Source: Thalassotalea sp.
GTDB lineage: Bacteria; Pseudomonadota; Gammaproteobacteria; Enterobacterales; Alteromonadaceae
NCBI GenBank assembly: GCA_022448425.1
Contig: JAKVCY010000007.1
Location: 1-62,144, forward strand
Length of the DNA stretch: 62,144 nt
Reading direction: 5' to 3'
Part shown: positions 18,501 through 26,424 of the stretch, piece after piece
How positions within the stretch are numbered: position 1 is the stretch's first letter
Layout: every line of letters begins with the position of its first letter
The notes under the pieces: generated by a model
Told to the model about the DNA's origin: nothing
The model's input: the letters and a program-made list of their open reading frames with translations, nothing else
Databases searched by the model: none
Made by a program: the position numbers and the translations under genes

Positions 18501-19020
18501 TCACCCGTTATCACTGGCTTCGATTACAGATAAAGGTTGTTGTTTTAGTATCGACTTACCACGCGTTGCCGCGGTCCGAAAAGTGGAGCCAGTTAAAGCG
18601 CCTCACGTTGAATTAAGTGGTACAACAGTGCTATGTGTCGACGATGACGAAGACGTGCTGGCTGGTATGGTAGAGATGATTTCTACTTGGGATTGTGAAG
18701 TACTCGCTGCGGAAAATGCCGTAAGTGCCGAGGCTATGTTTGAACAGCACAAATTTAATATTGATATTGTGTTGGTGGATTATCAGTTGTCGGAGAAAGA
18801 CAATGGTATTGCCTTGGTTGAAAGTTTGAGAACCATGACCAATGTGTATTTACCTGCGATTTTAATTAGCGCTACAACGGATGAAGATATTGCTGAAAAA
18901 ACGGCAGCAGCAGATATTGGTTATATGCGTAAAATGGTAAAACCTGCAGCGCTTCGAGCGATGATCAGCGCAAAGCTATCCGATAAGTTGCACCGTCAGT
19001 ATGTTGGTGAGCAGGTGTAA
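15577..19020 (+). CDS. crbS: CrbS-type hybrid sensor kinase with symporter-like domain
   Basis: 1147 residues. The N-terminal ~500 residues form a sodium:solute-symporter-like membrane domain; a PAS domain follows (about 625-735, NASEGISIIDRDLNLVAWN), then a coiled coil and a kinase core with phospho-histidine H787 (CSHDLMQPLEAAR). ATP-binding motifs NLLTNAFRYA, DNGPGIPE and GLGLGLSITRG are present, and a C-terminal receiver domain has D1068 (VLVDYQL). This is the CrbS/MxtR architecture; such kinases control acs and acetate use through CrbR. crbR lies immediately downstream in convergent orientation. Confidence 0.93.
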   Translation: MFATWQLVLLSLSYICLLFAIAFLGDKYRHRLARKWQPFIYAMTLGVYCTSWSFLGTTGQASTNFLSHLPIYLGPILIFIFAWPFLQRIIRISLKLNLTSIADLLAARFGKSHKLAIMVTIVALIGTMPYLALQLKGIVYSFEQLQVTPSVDSIQLGLIVSLVLAGFTIVFGIRNLDVTERHPGVMLAIAFESFVKLLAFLVVGLFVTFYIYDSPMTLWQDTGAHLQLAEQLEFPNLSSLAAMLVIVMAAFLSLPRQFQVMVVELQDEKDTKLARKLFPMYLLIFALFAIPLGLAGNHLLGNQVPSDTYVLFLPAVGGQQWMSLLAFLGAISAASSMVIISAIALSTMLSNEIVFPLIYRYRTNNEQVEFAQFRVNLLKIRKILVLMVILLGYLVFLFASPDTLASLGEVAFGAFAQLTPALLAAFYWRRASLTGVYAGILVGFSMWLFLSFLPKFGLYFDALDEAFLASNTMLTLLSLLANSFVMYIISQVSRQSVQERVQASIFLEWQAPSLSVTPQRKGVSSKELELLVSRFVGEKKAKQSFKVFSLAVNKDEVGNAHYNTKLLEHTENTLASVMGASSARLVLSSALEGRDIALDELAILVEEASSQQTRFSQSLLQSAIENASEGISIIDRDLNLVAWNSKYLDLFSYPDSLVYVGSPIASLIRYNVERGLCGPGEVELQVQKRINYLRQGSSHESEREFDDKVIRIEGNPLPDGGFVMLFSDISAYRQAEKVLKDANVDLEAMVNERTEKLALANRELGLARKKAEQAHIKKSLYLKACSHDLMQPLEAARLFTEALSNQDSLSEQQQRQVDNIGHSLKVANDLLADLAEIARIESGNVKPQCEPFSLREFFAEIANEFSVSAQNNQVDFHVAKTSIWVYSDRYLLRRMIQNLLTNAFRYASPGRVLLGVRRHRQHVFIQVLDNGPGIPEAKQDFVFEQFTQLTDQQNLTTKGLGLGLSITRGISQVLSHPLSLASITDKGCCFSIDLPRVAAVRKVEPVKAPHVELSGTTVLCVDDDEDVLAGMVEMISTWDCEVLAAENAVSAEAMFEQHKFNIDIVLVDYQLSEKDNGIALVESLRTMTNVYLPAILISATTDEDIAEKTAAADIGYMRKMVKPAALRAMISAKLSDKLHRQYVGEQV

Positions 19021-19048
19021 ATATTAGCTTGTTTTAACAATAGCGCTT

Positions 19049-19082
19049 TCTCTACCGCTGTTGAGAATGCGGTAGAGATTTA
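19049..19082 (+). terminator. Hairpin between convergent crbS and crbR
   Basis: TCTCTACCGC (19049-19058) and GCGGTAGAGA (19069-19078) are perfect complements, followed on the plus strand by a short TTTAATTA run. It probably ends crbS transcription. Confidence 0.65.
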
Positions 19083-19083
19083 A

Positions 19084-19743
19084 TTAGTGTTGGAAGTCTT
19101 GGTTGCTGAGATCTAAGTGACCAATTGCAATAACTGCTTGCGTGCGATTTCTTACATTGAGCTTCTTAAAAATGGCGGTGGCATGTGCCTTTATTGTTGC
19201 TTCTGAGACGTTAAGGTCATAAGCAATTTGCTTATTTAGCATGCCTTCAGCAAACATCATCAAAATTTTGTGCTGTTGTTGGGTTAGGCTCGCCACTCGT
19301 TCAGCGATATCGTGATATTCACTGCTACTGTTGTCAGTCTCTTTAAACTGCTCTGGTAGCCATTGTTTCCCTTGTAAAACTTCAATAACCGCTTGGTAAA
19401 TGGTTTCTACTGGCGTCGATTTTGGAATAAAGCCTACCGCACCTAGCTCGATAGCTTTGCCTATTGTATCGTTGTCTTCATGAGCAGAAATAATCACCAC
19501 AGGAATTTGTGGGTGTTGCTTGCGTACATTGACGAGATTGTTAAATCCATGTCCCCCGGGAATGTTCAGATCTAAAATTAATAAATCCGCTTCTTCATGC
19601 GCAGTAAGTTGTTGTTCTAACTCACTAATTGTTTCTGCTTCAAGCCACTGACAATATTGGAATTTTGGTTGTAGTGTTGCAAGTAATGCTTGTCGAAATA
19701 GGGGATGATCGTCAGCTATTATTATTTTATCTGGCTGAATCAT
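19084..19743 (-). CDS. crbR: CrbR-type LuxR/NarL-family response regulator
   Basis: 219 residues: receiver domain (about 5-120) with acidic pair D11/D12, phospho-acceptor D58 (LLILDLNIPG) and K108 in the GFIPKST segment, then a LuxR-type helix-turn-helix (about 150-215, NKQIAYDLNVSEATIKAHATAIFKKLNV). It is the expected partner of CrbS, activating acs and symporter transcription in other gammaproteobacteria. Its own upstream region carries one strong and one degenerate copy of the shared dyad motif, which suggests autoregulation. Confidence 0.92.
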   Translation of the reverse strand: MIQPDKIIIADDHPLFRQALLATLQPKFQYCQWLEAETISELEQQLTAHEEADLLILDLNIPGGHGFNNLVNVRKQHPQIPVVIISAHEDNDTIGKAIELGAVGFIPKSTPVETIYQAVIEVLQGKQWLPEQFKETDNSSSEYHDIAERVASLTQQQHKILMMFAEGMLNKQIAYDLNVSEATIKAHATAIFKKLNVRNRTQAVIAIGHLDLSNQDFQH

Positions 19744-19801
19744 TTATATCACCTGTTAGTATTTTCCAACGCTAGTGTATTTGCCCAAGGATATTCAAGG
19801 G

Positions 19802-19838
19802 TATACGACTTTAGTCTAGGTTAATTCCTAGATTAAGG
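19802..19838 (-). promoter_or_regulatory. Candidate CrbR boxes upstream of crbR (inverted pair)
   Basis: On the minus strand 19802-19820 reads CCTAGACTAAAGTCGTATA. A second, weaker copy CCTAGATTAAGG lies at 19827-19838 on the plus strand. Together they form a 12-bp inverted repeat with two mismatches, 60-95 bases upstream of the crbR start. Confidence 0.7.
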
Positions 19839-19875
19839 TAAATGCTAACTTATCAGTTTCATGTGATGTATCAAG

Positions 19876-19902
19876 AAAAAAGGCGACTTACCGTCGCCTT
19901 TT
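19876..19902. terminator. Bidirectional terminator after pepD
   Basis: AAAAGGCGAC (19876-19885 or so) pairs with GTCGCCTTTT (19893-19902). On the minus strand, T-rich sequence follows the stem, fitting the end of pepD. Confidence 0.85.
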
Positions 19903-19934
19903 CAATATAAGAGTTTGCTTTGTTTACTGTTTTA

Positions 19935-21410
19935 TTAGTCGTTTTGCATCGGCGTGTTTGCCAGTACTGCTGTTAGTAGCTGCCAATAAAGCGCAACCGA
20001 CTCAATATGTACTTTCTCATCAGGAGAGTGAGGGAATTTAATTGTTGGACCAATCGATACCATGTCTAACTCAGGGTAGGCCGTTTTAAATAAACCGCAT
20101 TCTAGTCCAGCGTGAATTACCATGATTTCCGGTAATTTACCGAATTCTGCTTGGTAGGTATCACGCACAACTTTCATAATCGCAGAGTTTGTATTTGGCT
20201 GCCAACCAGGGTATGCACCCGAAAAGTTGATGTCGGCACCTGCTAATTCAAATAACGAGCGCACAGTTTGCTCTGTTTCTAAGCGACCGTCATCATGTAA
20301 ACTTCTGATCAGGGTTTGGGCAACAAACTTTCGGCCCTTACAACGCATTACGCCTAGGTTTAACGATGTTTCCGGTACACCAACGATATCATCGCTCATG
20401 CGGACAACACCGTTCGGACAGGCGTTAATGGCATTCAAAATCTGTGTTTGTACAGGCTTAGTCCAGCATTCATCGAATGTCTCTGGTGAGATAAGCAGCA
20501 TACTAATATCAGTTTCAATGACTTTTAAGTTGTGACGTATTTGAGAAAGATAGTCTGCAACAGCGGTTTTAAGAGCTTCTACGTGCTGTTTATCGACGAC
20601 AAAGCTTGCATTTGCTTCTCGCGGAATAGCATTGCGTAAGCTACCGCCATTTAACTCGGTAACGCGAAGGTCAAAAGCCTTGGATGCTGATAATAAAAAT
20701 CGAACGAGCAATTTGTTTGCATTTGCACGACCTGTGTCAATGTCGACACCAGAGTGACCACCTTTCAGGCCTGAAATTGAAAGGTTAAATGCTTGGCAGT
20801 TGTCTGGCACAGCCTCAGAGCTTAAATTGAAACTAGCGTTGCCATCAATACCACCGGCGCAGCCCATGTAGACTTCACCTTCTTGCTCGGAGTCTGTGTT
20901 GATGAGGATTTCACCGTTAAGCTCGCCAGGTTGCAAACCAAAAGCGCCCGTCATACCTGCTTCTTCATCAATCGTTACAAGGACTTCAAGCGGGCCATGT
21001 ACTACGTCATCATTTGCCAAAACAGCCATTGCAGAGGCTAATCCAATACCGTTGTCTGCGCCCAGTGTTGTCGCGTTAGCCGTTACCCAGTCACCATCGT
21101 CTTCAGTAATTACACGTGGTTCAATGGGGTCTGTTAAAAAGTCGTGGCTACTGTCACTGTTTTTTTGCGGTACCATATCCATGTGTGCCTGAAGAATTAC
21201 GCCTTTGCGATTCTCCATGCCCGAGGTAGCTGGCTTACTTAGGATTAAGTTGCCTATGGCGTCTTCTTTACAGCTAATGTTAAGTTCTTTCGCCCATGCT
21301 TGAATCCAAGCAGAAATTTTTTGTTCACGTTTCGACGGACGAGGAATGCTGCAGATGTGTTCGAATATTTGCCAAAGCTTGTTAGGTGCAAGGTGTGCAA
21401 GTTGCGCCAT
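19935..21410 (-). CDS. pepD: Aminoacyl-histidine dipeptidase PepD
   Basis: 491 residues, typical PepD length. It is a cytosolic M20 metallopeptidase that hydrolyses Xaa-His dipeptides. Metal-site motifs are visible: LQAHMDMVPQ (about 74-83), GADNGIGLA (about 117-125), TIDEEAGMTG (about 146-155), and near the C-terminus a final histidine in KFPHSPDEKVHIES. A dimerisation (lid) domain occupies about 200-390. ATG start with a consensus N-terminus (LAHLAPNKLWQIFEHIC). It stands alone between terminators. Confidence 0.95.
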   Translation of the reverse strand: MAQLAHLAPNKLWQIFEHICSIPRPSKREQKISAWIQAWAKELNISCKEDAIGNLILSKPATSGMENRKGVILQAHMDMVPQKNSDSSHDFLTDPIEPRVITEDDGDWVTANATTLGADNGIGLASAMAVLANDDVVHGPLEVLVTIDEEAGMTGAFGLQPGELNGEILINTDSEQEGEVYMGCAGGIDGNASFNLSSEAVPDNCQAFNLSISGLKGGHSGVDIDTGRANANKLLVRFLLSASKAFDLRVTELNGGSLRNAIPREANASFVVDKQHVEALKTAVADYLSQIRHNLKVIETDISMLLISPETFDECWTKPVQTQILNAINACPNGVVRMSDDIVGVPETSLNLGVMRCKGRKFVAQTLIRSLHDDGRLETEQTVRSLFELAGADINFSGAYPGWQPNTNSAIMKVVRDTYQAEFGKLPEIMVIHAGLECGLFKTAYPELDMVSIGPTIKFPHSPDEKVHIESVALYWQLLTAVLANTPMQND

Positions 21411-21444
21411 GTGTTTACCTTAAATTGTTTAACGTTATATATGC

Positions 21445-21466
21445 AAAACGCCAGCGGGGCTGGCGT
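21445..21466 (-). terminator. Intrinsic terminator downstream of slmA
   Basis: CGCCAGC (21449-21455) pairs with GCTGGCG (21459-21465). On the minus strand the stem is followed by TTTT. It lies between the slmA stop and the pepD start. Confidence 0.75.
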
Positions 21467-21509
21467 CGTTATGTGTGTTTTTATGAAGTGCTACGTAAGC
21501 CTAAGTAAG

Positions 21510-22094
21510 TTAGGCACTTGCCATTAAGAACTGCCATTGTTCGTTGAATTCGTCGCTTGGTTTCTTCGCAAAACCAGAACGAACATATTGGCTAATTTTA
21601 CCTTCTGCGAATGCAACTAGCATATTGGCTAGTGCTTGTTCACTGATTGAGAAGCCTTTACCTTCCCTTAACTTACGCTCGCGTAGCACTTGCTTAAATT
21701 GCGACTCTAATTTCTCAAAAAATTGATTAACACGTGCTCTTAAGCGCTCGTTTTCACCCATCAAAGCATCACCAGACAAAATACGGCACATTCCTGGATT
21801 ACGCTCTGCAAAAACCAACAATACATGCAAGATGTGGTGACAACGAATTAGCGACTCTTTGTGGTCGGTTAAGATTAAGTTGATACGAGAGAAAATAGAC
21901 TCTTCAATAAACTCGATTAAGCCTTCAAACATGCGTGCTTTTGATGGGAAGTGGCGATAAAGTGCCGCCTCTGAAACACCCACTTCAGCAGCAAGTTTAG
22001 CTGTAGTGATACGTTGACCTGGGCTGCTTTGCAGCATAAGAGCTAAACATTCAAGAATTTGCTGTTTGCGGTTTGGCTTTTCGTTTGTTGACAT
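21510..22094 (-). CDS. slmA: Nucleoid occlusion factor SlmA
   Basis: 194 residues of the TetR fold. The N-terminal helix-turn-helix is visible ([29 protein letters not shown] split around 28-56), and the C-terminal domain keeps SlmA-specific segments such as [19 protein letters not shown] and ILSGDAL. SlmA binds specific chromosomal sites and blocks FtsZ assembly over the nucleoid. The neighbour coaBC upstream on the same strand is the usual gammaproteobacterial context. Confidence 0.93.
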   Translation of the reverse strand: MSTNEKPNRKQQILECLALMLQSSPGQRITTAKLAAEVGVSEAALYRHFPSKARMFEGLIEFIEESIFSRINLILTDHKESLIRCHHILHVLLVFAERNPGMCRILSGDALMGENERLRARVNQFFEKLESQFKQVLRERKLREGKGFSISEQALANMLVAFAEGKISQYVRSGFAKKPSDEFNEQWQFLMASA

Positions 22095-22243
22095 CTAAAA
22101 CATCTCTGTCTTTTTAGTGTTATTTTGGCTGATTGTAGCGGCAAGCAATAGCTAACTTCAAGTGACAAAGGCCAACCTTAGTTGTTTGCATATTCAAAGT
22201 TTGTATGTAATTACTTACGGCATATATGTTGATTTATATGGTG

Positions 22244-23443
22244 TTAAGACTTTAGTTTTTCAGCAATGATATTAACCAATGTCGCGGCGACTTGTGTTTT
22301 ACTCGCCAGTGGAATATCGATGGACTGGTCTGCAGAATAAACGGTTAGTGCGTTGTCGCTGCTATTAAAACCTTGGCCACTTACTGCGACATCATTCGCT
22401 GCAATCAGATCCAAATTCTTCTTCGCGAGCTTGCCTCTTGCGTAGTGCTCAACGTCTTGCGTTTCCGCAGCAAAACCGACGCTGAAAGGTCGCTGTGCTT
22501 TTAATGCGGCAACGTCAGCGACAATATCAGGGTTTTTCACCAGATTAATTTGCATTGCATCTTCGTGCTTTTTAATTTTCTGCTCGGCTACCTGAGCGAC
22601 TCGATAATCAGCAACAGCGGCACACGCAACAAAAACAGTGGCAGTAGTAGCTAATGAAAGCGCTTGTTGATGCATATCTGCAGCGCTACTTACATTCACA
22701 ATGTCACACTGTGAAGGTGGTGCGAGATTTGTAGGACCTGAAACTAGTGTTACCTTTGCGCCCGCTTTTTGTGCTGCTTGTGCAATGGCATAGCCCATTT
22801 TGCCTGAGCTATGGTTTGAAATGTAACGAACCGGATCAATGGCCTCACGGGTTGGACCGGCTGTAATCACCCAGTGTTGACCAGAAAGTATCTCGTCGGT
22901 GGATAGGCCGCCGACTTGCTCTACAAGTTCTGGGACATCTAGCATTCTCCCCAATCCAATATCACCACACGCTTGTTCGCCGCTTGCAGGACCCAATTGA
23001 ATGACACCGTGCTGAGCTAGCTTATTAAGGTTTTCCTGTGTGAAGCTGTTGTGCCACATTTGCTGGTTCATCGCAGGGGCAATAGCAATGGGGGCTGGCG
23101 TTGCCAGTGCAATAGTTGTAAGTAAATCATCAGCCATACCGTGGGCGAGCTTTGCGATAGTGTTTGCAGTGGCAGGTGCTATGAGCACGAGATCTGCCCA
23201 TTTAGCCAACTCTATATGCCCCATGGCAAGCTCTGCCTGAGGATCGAGTAAATTATCTGAAACTGGATTCGCGGAAACGGCTTGCAGTGAAAGCGGCGTG
23301 ACAAATTCTTTAGCTGAGTCTGTTAATACAACACGGACATCGGCGCCTTGTTCTTTCAAACGTCGCACTAATTCAGGCCCTTTGTAAGCGGCGATGCCAC
23401 CTGAAATGCCTAATACTATGTTTTTATTCTGTAAACTTTGCAT
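22244..23443 (-). CDS. coaBC: Bifunctional CoaBC (phosphopantothenoylcysteine decarboxylase/synthetase)
   Basis: 399 residues. The N-terminal CoaC flavoprotein half (about 1-185) shows [10 protein letters not shown], the PAMN motif (APAMNQQMW) and the conserved cysteine in [14 protein letters not shown]. The C-terminal CoaB half (about 190-399) begins [17 protein letters not shown] with the SSGKMG nucleotide site and the K-K segment IKKHE. Together they turn phosphopantothenate into phosphopantetheine in CoA synthesis. It is divergent from radC, sharing an 80-base promoter region, as in E. coli (dfp-radC). Confidence 0.96.
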   Translation of the reverse strand: MQSLQNKNIVLGISGGIAAYKGPELVRRLKEQGADVRVVLTDSAKEFVTPLSLQAVSANPVSDNLLDPQAELAMGHIELAKWADLVLIAPATANTIAKLAHGMADDLLTTIALATPAPIAIAPAMNQQMWHNSFTQENLNKLAQHGVIQLGPASGEQACGDIGLGRMLDVPELVEQVGGLSTDEILSGQHWVITAGPTREAIDPVRYISNHSSGKMGYAIAQAAQKAGAKVTLVSGPTNLAPPSQCDIVNVSSAADMHQQALSLATTATVFVACAAVADYRVAQVAEQKIKKHEDAMQINLVKNPDIVADVAALKAQRPFSVGFAAETQDVEHYARGKLAKKNLDLIAANDVAVSGQGFNSSDNALTVYSADQSIDIPLASKTQVAATLVNIIAEKLKS

Positions 23444-23523
23444 AAGCTGCTAATCTTTAATGAATTTGTACTGTCGCATAGATGGACAGGAGTATATCAA
23501 GGAATGAAGGTAAGGAGAAAGGG

Positions 23524-24195
23524 ATGTTACAAAACTGGCCAACTGAGGAGCGCCCTCGAGAGAAGCTGCTTCGCCATGGAGCAGCAAGTTTAAGTGATGC
23601 TGAGCTATTGGCAATTTTCCTCCGAACAGGGGTGAAAGGATGCAATGTGGTGGAATTGTCGAGAAATCTGTTGACTGCATTTGGCAGTATCGGTCAGCTT
23701 TATCAGGCAGATGAACAGAGCTTTTGTCAGCACAATGGTTTGGGGAGAGCGAAATACGTTCAGCTCCAAGCGTGTTTGGAAATGGCAAAACGCTACTTGC
23801 GAGAGCAGGTTTCGGAAAGCCCTGCTATGACGAGCTCTAACGCCACTAAACAATATCTGATGGCAGAGTTAGGCACAGAAAAGTACGAAGTGTTTGGTGT
23901 GTTGTTGCTCAATAGTCAGCACCAGATTATTCGTTTTGAACGATTGTTTACGGGCACAATAGACGCGGCTGCAGTTTATCCTAGAGTAGTCGTTGAACAG
24001 GTGCTTAAGGCGAATGCCGCTGCCGTGGTATTAACCCACAACCATCCATCAGGTTGTCCAAATGCCAGTGATGCAGACCGATTTATCACCCAGAAATTGA
24101 TATCTGCACTTAAATTAATCGACGTTCGTGTGCTTGATCATATTATTGTTGCTGGTCGCAATAGTTATTCATTTGCTGAGCATGGCGAACTATAG
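23524..24195 (+). CDS. radC: RadC-family JAB1/MPN metalloprotein
   Basis: 223 residues from ATG at 23524, chosen because AGGAGA lies just upstream and the family starts with a W-P-x-E-E-R-P-R-E-K-L segment (LQNWPTEERPREKL). A longer frame from 23482 is not needed. An N-terminal helix-hairpin-helix region (SDAELLAIFLRTG) is followed by the JAMM/MPN motif LTHNHPSGCPNASDAD (about 178-193). Despite the old name, a DNA-repair role is not established. Conserved order coaBC/radC/rpmB is interrupted here by three extra genes. Confidence 0.93.
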   Translation: MLQNWPTEERPREKLLRHGAASLSDAELLAIFLRTGVKGCNVVELSRNLLTAFGSIGQLYQADEQSFCQHNGLGRAKYVQLQACLEMAKRYLREQVSESPAMTSSNATKQYLMAELGTEKYEVFGVLLLNSQHQIIRFERLFTGTIDAAAVYPRVVVEQVLKANAAAVVLTHNHPSGCPNASDADRFITQKLISALKLIDVRVLDHIIVAGRNSYSFAEHGEL

Positions 24196-24292
24196 TGAGA
24201 AAAGTGTTTGCATATCAACACTAGGGCAGTTAGTTTTAAACCGTTTACAAACCTCATTACTGGGTTATAGAAAAAATCGCAAGGAACATCTT

Positions 24293-24604
24293 ATGTCAGA
24301 AAGCATTAACCATGAGATAGAACGTCGTCGGTCATTTCGACTCGACATGGAAAAAGAGCTAGTTGATATTGCTTGGGAAAACCCGCAAGGACAAACCATG
24401 ACCAAGAAAGTCGCCTGCTTGGATTTCTCTAGAGGCGGACTACGCATTGATAGTGATTTAGCTATTGATGTTGATACTCCAATCAGCGTGACGTTCAAGG
24501 CGCAAAGCGTGCATAATCAAACGTTAAAAGGCAAAGTTTTACGTTGTGAACAGCAAAAAACTGGCTGGTTTGATATCGCACTTATTTTCGAAACGGAAGC
24601 ATAA
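24293..24604 (+). CDS. PilZ-domain protein
   Basis: 103 residues from ATG at 24293, preceded by AAGGAAC; a longer frame starting inside radC is rejected. The two c-di-GMP-contacting motifs are present: RRSFR (about 12-16) and DFSRGGLRI (about 44-52). It is a stand-alone PilZ domain, likely a c-di-GMP receptor or a diverged adaptor. It follows radC by about 100 bases and precedes the ParA gene by 80 bases on the same strand. Whether PilZ and ParA work together is open. Confidence 0.85.
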   Translation: MSESINHEIERRRSFRLDMEKELVDIAWENPQGQTMTKKVACLDFSRGGLRIDSDLAIDVDTPISVTFKAQSVHNQTLKGKVLRCEQQKTGWFDIALIFETEA

Positions 24605-24633
24605 GCTCTACAGAGCTATTATTAGGCTATAAT
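24604..24633 (+). promoter_or_regulatory. Candidate parA promoter with palindromic operator
   Basis: A palindrome AGCTCTACAGAGCT (24604-24617) directly follows the pilZ stop and precedes a perfect TATAAT (24628-24633). The position would suit autorepression by the downstream ribbon-helix-helix protein. The -35 element is poor. Confidence 0.4.
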
Positions 24634-24683
24634 TGAGTAGCGGCTTAACATGGCTGTTAGTGTAGTAATAGGAAGTTAGCATC

Positions 24684-25352
24684 ATGATGATTTTAGTTGG
24701 TGGTGAAAAAGGCGGTAGCGGTAAAAGCTGTTTAGCGCAGAACTTAGCGGTTTATTTTGCCAAGCATAAAAACGCAATTGTATTAATGGTTGACTGTGAT
24801 CCGCAGCGCACGACGTCGGATTGGATTCAAGCTCGTAATACTGATCCTTCATTACCTGCCATAAACTGTATTCAGCTTTACGGTAAAATTCGAAACGATT
24901 TACTTAGCCTTAATCAACACTACGACTATGTCATTGTGGATTGTGGTGGCCAAGACAACTTAGCCCTCCGCGCTGCGATGTCTGTAGCTGACCACGTTGT
25001 TATTCCATTAAGGCCTAAACGACGAGATTTAAAAACAGTGCCCCACATGGAAGACATGTTAAGCACCTGTAAAATGGTTAACCCCAAAATGTTGGCCTCT
25101 TTTGTTATTACTCAGTGTCCAGCGCTTCCGACTCAAGCTAACCGCATCATTGAAGCAAAAGAAGTATGTGCCTCGTATGGCATTAATGTATTAAATTCGG
25201 TTACTTATAACCGCAACGTTTACGATGACAGTGAAGAATCAGGTTCATCAGTGTTAGAAAACGAACCAGAAGGCAAAGCAGCAAAAGAGATGATCGCTAT
25301 CGCGGAAGAGCTGTTAGCGATGAAACCGGATAACTCGCATGAGTTTAACTGA
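24684..25352 (+). CDS. ParA-family ATPase (small, type Ib/ParF-like)
   Basis: 222 residues, lacking an N-terminal helix-turn-helix, as in type Ib ParA/ParF/MipZ-like proteins. The deviant Walker A is GGEKGGSGKSCLAQN (about 6-20), Walker A' is VDCDPQRTTSDW (about 37-48) and Walker B is DYVIVDCGGQD (about 81-91). Such ATPases position DNA or protein cargo by dynamic binding to the nucleoid. The next gene overlaps by 14 bases and encodes a small RHH protein, the expected partner. This pair is not part of the usual radC-rpmB order, so it is an insertion. Confidence 0.88.
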   Translation: MMILVGGEKGGSGKSCLAQNLAVYFAKHKNAIVLMVDCDPQRTTSDWIQARNTDPSLPAINCIQLYGKIRNDLLSLNQHYDYVIVDCGGQDNLALRAAMSVADHVVIPLRPKRRDLKTVPHMEDMLSTCKMVNPKMLASFVITQCPALPTQANRIIEAKEVCASYGINVLNSVTYNRNVYDDSEESGSSVLENEPEGKAAKEMIAIAEELLAMKPDNSHEFN

Positions 25353-25734
25353 TTTAAAGAAAGGTAAGGGAGGCCCAGTAAAGAAGAAAAGCTTTACTGT
25401 GGACGAATTTATCTCTGATGCTGAAAACTATGCGAAAGGTAAGCCTGAGATAGTTAAGCGTGGTGAGGGCAACGATGAGCCATCTTTGGATTTAGCGCAA
25501 GCTATTGTATTTGCTGAACAACAGGTAGCAGATAAAGAAAAGACGAAGGCGAGCAATAAGCCGTTTCGCCATGCGACTTTCACGTTAAGTGAAGATGCCA
25601 TCGCCCAGCTTAATAAGCTCGCCAAAGACTCGAAGCTGGCGAAGTCACATATTATTCGAATTCTTATTGAGCACTTATCTAGTCAAGATCAGCAAAAGCA
25701 ATTGTCGACGCTTTTAGGATCAAAAACCCTCTAA
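25339..25734 (+). CDS. Ribbon-helix-helix partner of the ParA-like ATPase
   Basis: 131 residues, overlapping the end of parA by 14 bases. The first ~75 residues are K/E-rich and probably disordered (KKGKGGPVKKKSF). The C-terminal part (about 72-115; HATFTLSEDAIAQLNKLAKD then AKSHIIRILIEHL) fits a ribbon-helix-helix fold. Layout (flexible basic N-terminus plus C-terminal RHH) is like ParG-type partners of small ParA ATPases. The DNA or cargo bound is unknown. A terminator follows. Confidence 0.75.
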   Translation: MSLTDLKKGKGGPVKKKSFTVDEFISDAENYAKGKPEIVKRGEGNDEPSLDLAQAIVFAEQQVADKEKTKASNKPFRHATFTLSEDAIAQLNKLAKDSKLAKSHIIRILIEHLSSQDQQKQLSTLLGSKTL

Positions 25735-25765
25735 ATTTGTTCGATTAATCTTCGTTATGTTGATA

Positions 25766-25792
25766 AAAACGCCGCTTTATAGGGCGTTTTTT
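25766..25792 (+). terminator. Terminator after the ParA/RHH pair
   Basis: AAAACGCC (25766-25773) pairs with GGCGTTTT (25783-25790), followed by more T residues. Confidence 0.85.
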
Positions 25793-25878
25793 GTTTGGTA
25801 TGTTGTTGATAACTATAGTGGTTAATGGGCTTTTAGGTTGAAAACTGATTAGCACTAGCAATCACAGTTTAGTTTCAC

Positions 25879-25884
25879 TATAAT
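25879..25884 (+). promoter_or_regulatory. Likely -10 element of rpmB-rpmG
   Basis: TATAAT lies 81 bases before the rpmB start, after the terminator of the preceding pair. The leader between it and rpmB contains a G/C-rich stretch (CGACGGCCGCGGGG). Confidence 0.55.
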
Positions 25885-25964
25885 ATGCCACCTTTTTCAG
25901 GATCCCAAGGCGACGGCCGCGGGGAAAATTAGCTCGAGCTGAAATTAATTTTGGAGTGACTCAA

Positions 25965-26201
25965 ATGTCTAAAGTTTGCCAAGTAACTGGCAAAAAACCA
26001 GTTGTAGGGAACAACCGTTCTCATGCAAGAAACGCGACACGTCGTCGTTTCTTACCAAACCTTCAATCTCACCGTTTTTGGGTAGAGAGTGAAAACCGTT
26101 TCGTTAAATTACGCCTTACCCCTAAAGGTATGCGTATTATCGACAAGAAAGGCATCGATGCAGTATTAGCTGACATCCGTGCTCGTGGCGAAAAAGTCTA
26201 A
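25965..26201 (+). CDS. rpmB: 50S ribosomal protein L28
   Basis: 78 residues from ATG at 25965 with TTGGAG upstream; the in-frame GTG at 25956 is part of the leader. The sequence begins [20 protein letters not shown], as in proteobacterial L28. rpmG follows after 10 bases, the conserved two-gene operon. Confidence 0.97.
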   Translation: MSKVCQVTGKKPVVGNNRSHARNATRRRFLPNLQSHRFWVESENRFVKLRLTPKGMRIIDKKGIDAVLADIRARGEKV

Positions 26202-26211
26202 GGAATAAGTC

Positions 26212-26367
26212 ATGCGTGATAAGATTCGTTTAGTTTCTTCTGCTGGTACAGGTCATTTTTATACTACTGACAAGAATAAAAAGACTATGCCAGAGAAAAT
26301 GGAAATCAAAAAGTTTGACCCTAAAGCACGTAAGCACGTGATCTACAAAGAAGCTAAAATCAAGTAA
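26212..26367 (+). CDS. rpmG: 50S ribosomal protein L33
   Basis: 51 residues, read directly from the [23 protein letters not shown] then a basic middle and the end VIYKEAKIK. It has no zinc-binding cysteine pairs, so it is the zinc-free (C-minus) form usual in gammaproteobacteria. AGGAA precedes the ATG and a strong terminator follows. Confidence 0.97.
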   Translation: MRDKIRLVSSAGTGHFYTTDKNKKTMPEKMEIKKFDPKARKHVIYKEAKIK

Positions 26368-26398
26368 TTTTAGTCCTTTGCAGGATACAAACTTTTTA

Positions 26399-26424
26399 AA
26401 AACCCAGCTTTTGCTGGGTTTTTT
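26399..26424 (+). terminator. Terminator of rpmB-rpmG
   Basis: AACCCAGC (26401-26408) pairs with GCTGGGTT (26413-26420), then TTTT. Confidence 0.92.

Noticed and set aside
24128..24292. Longer pilZ reading frame starting within radC
   Set aside because: The extension overlaps radC in another frame, and a good ribosome-binding site precedes the ATG at 24293, which also fits the PilZ domain boundary.
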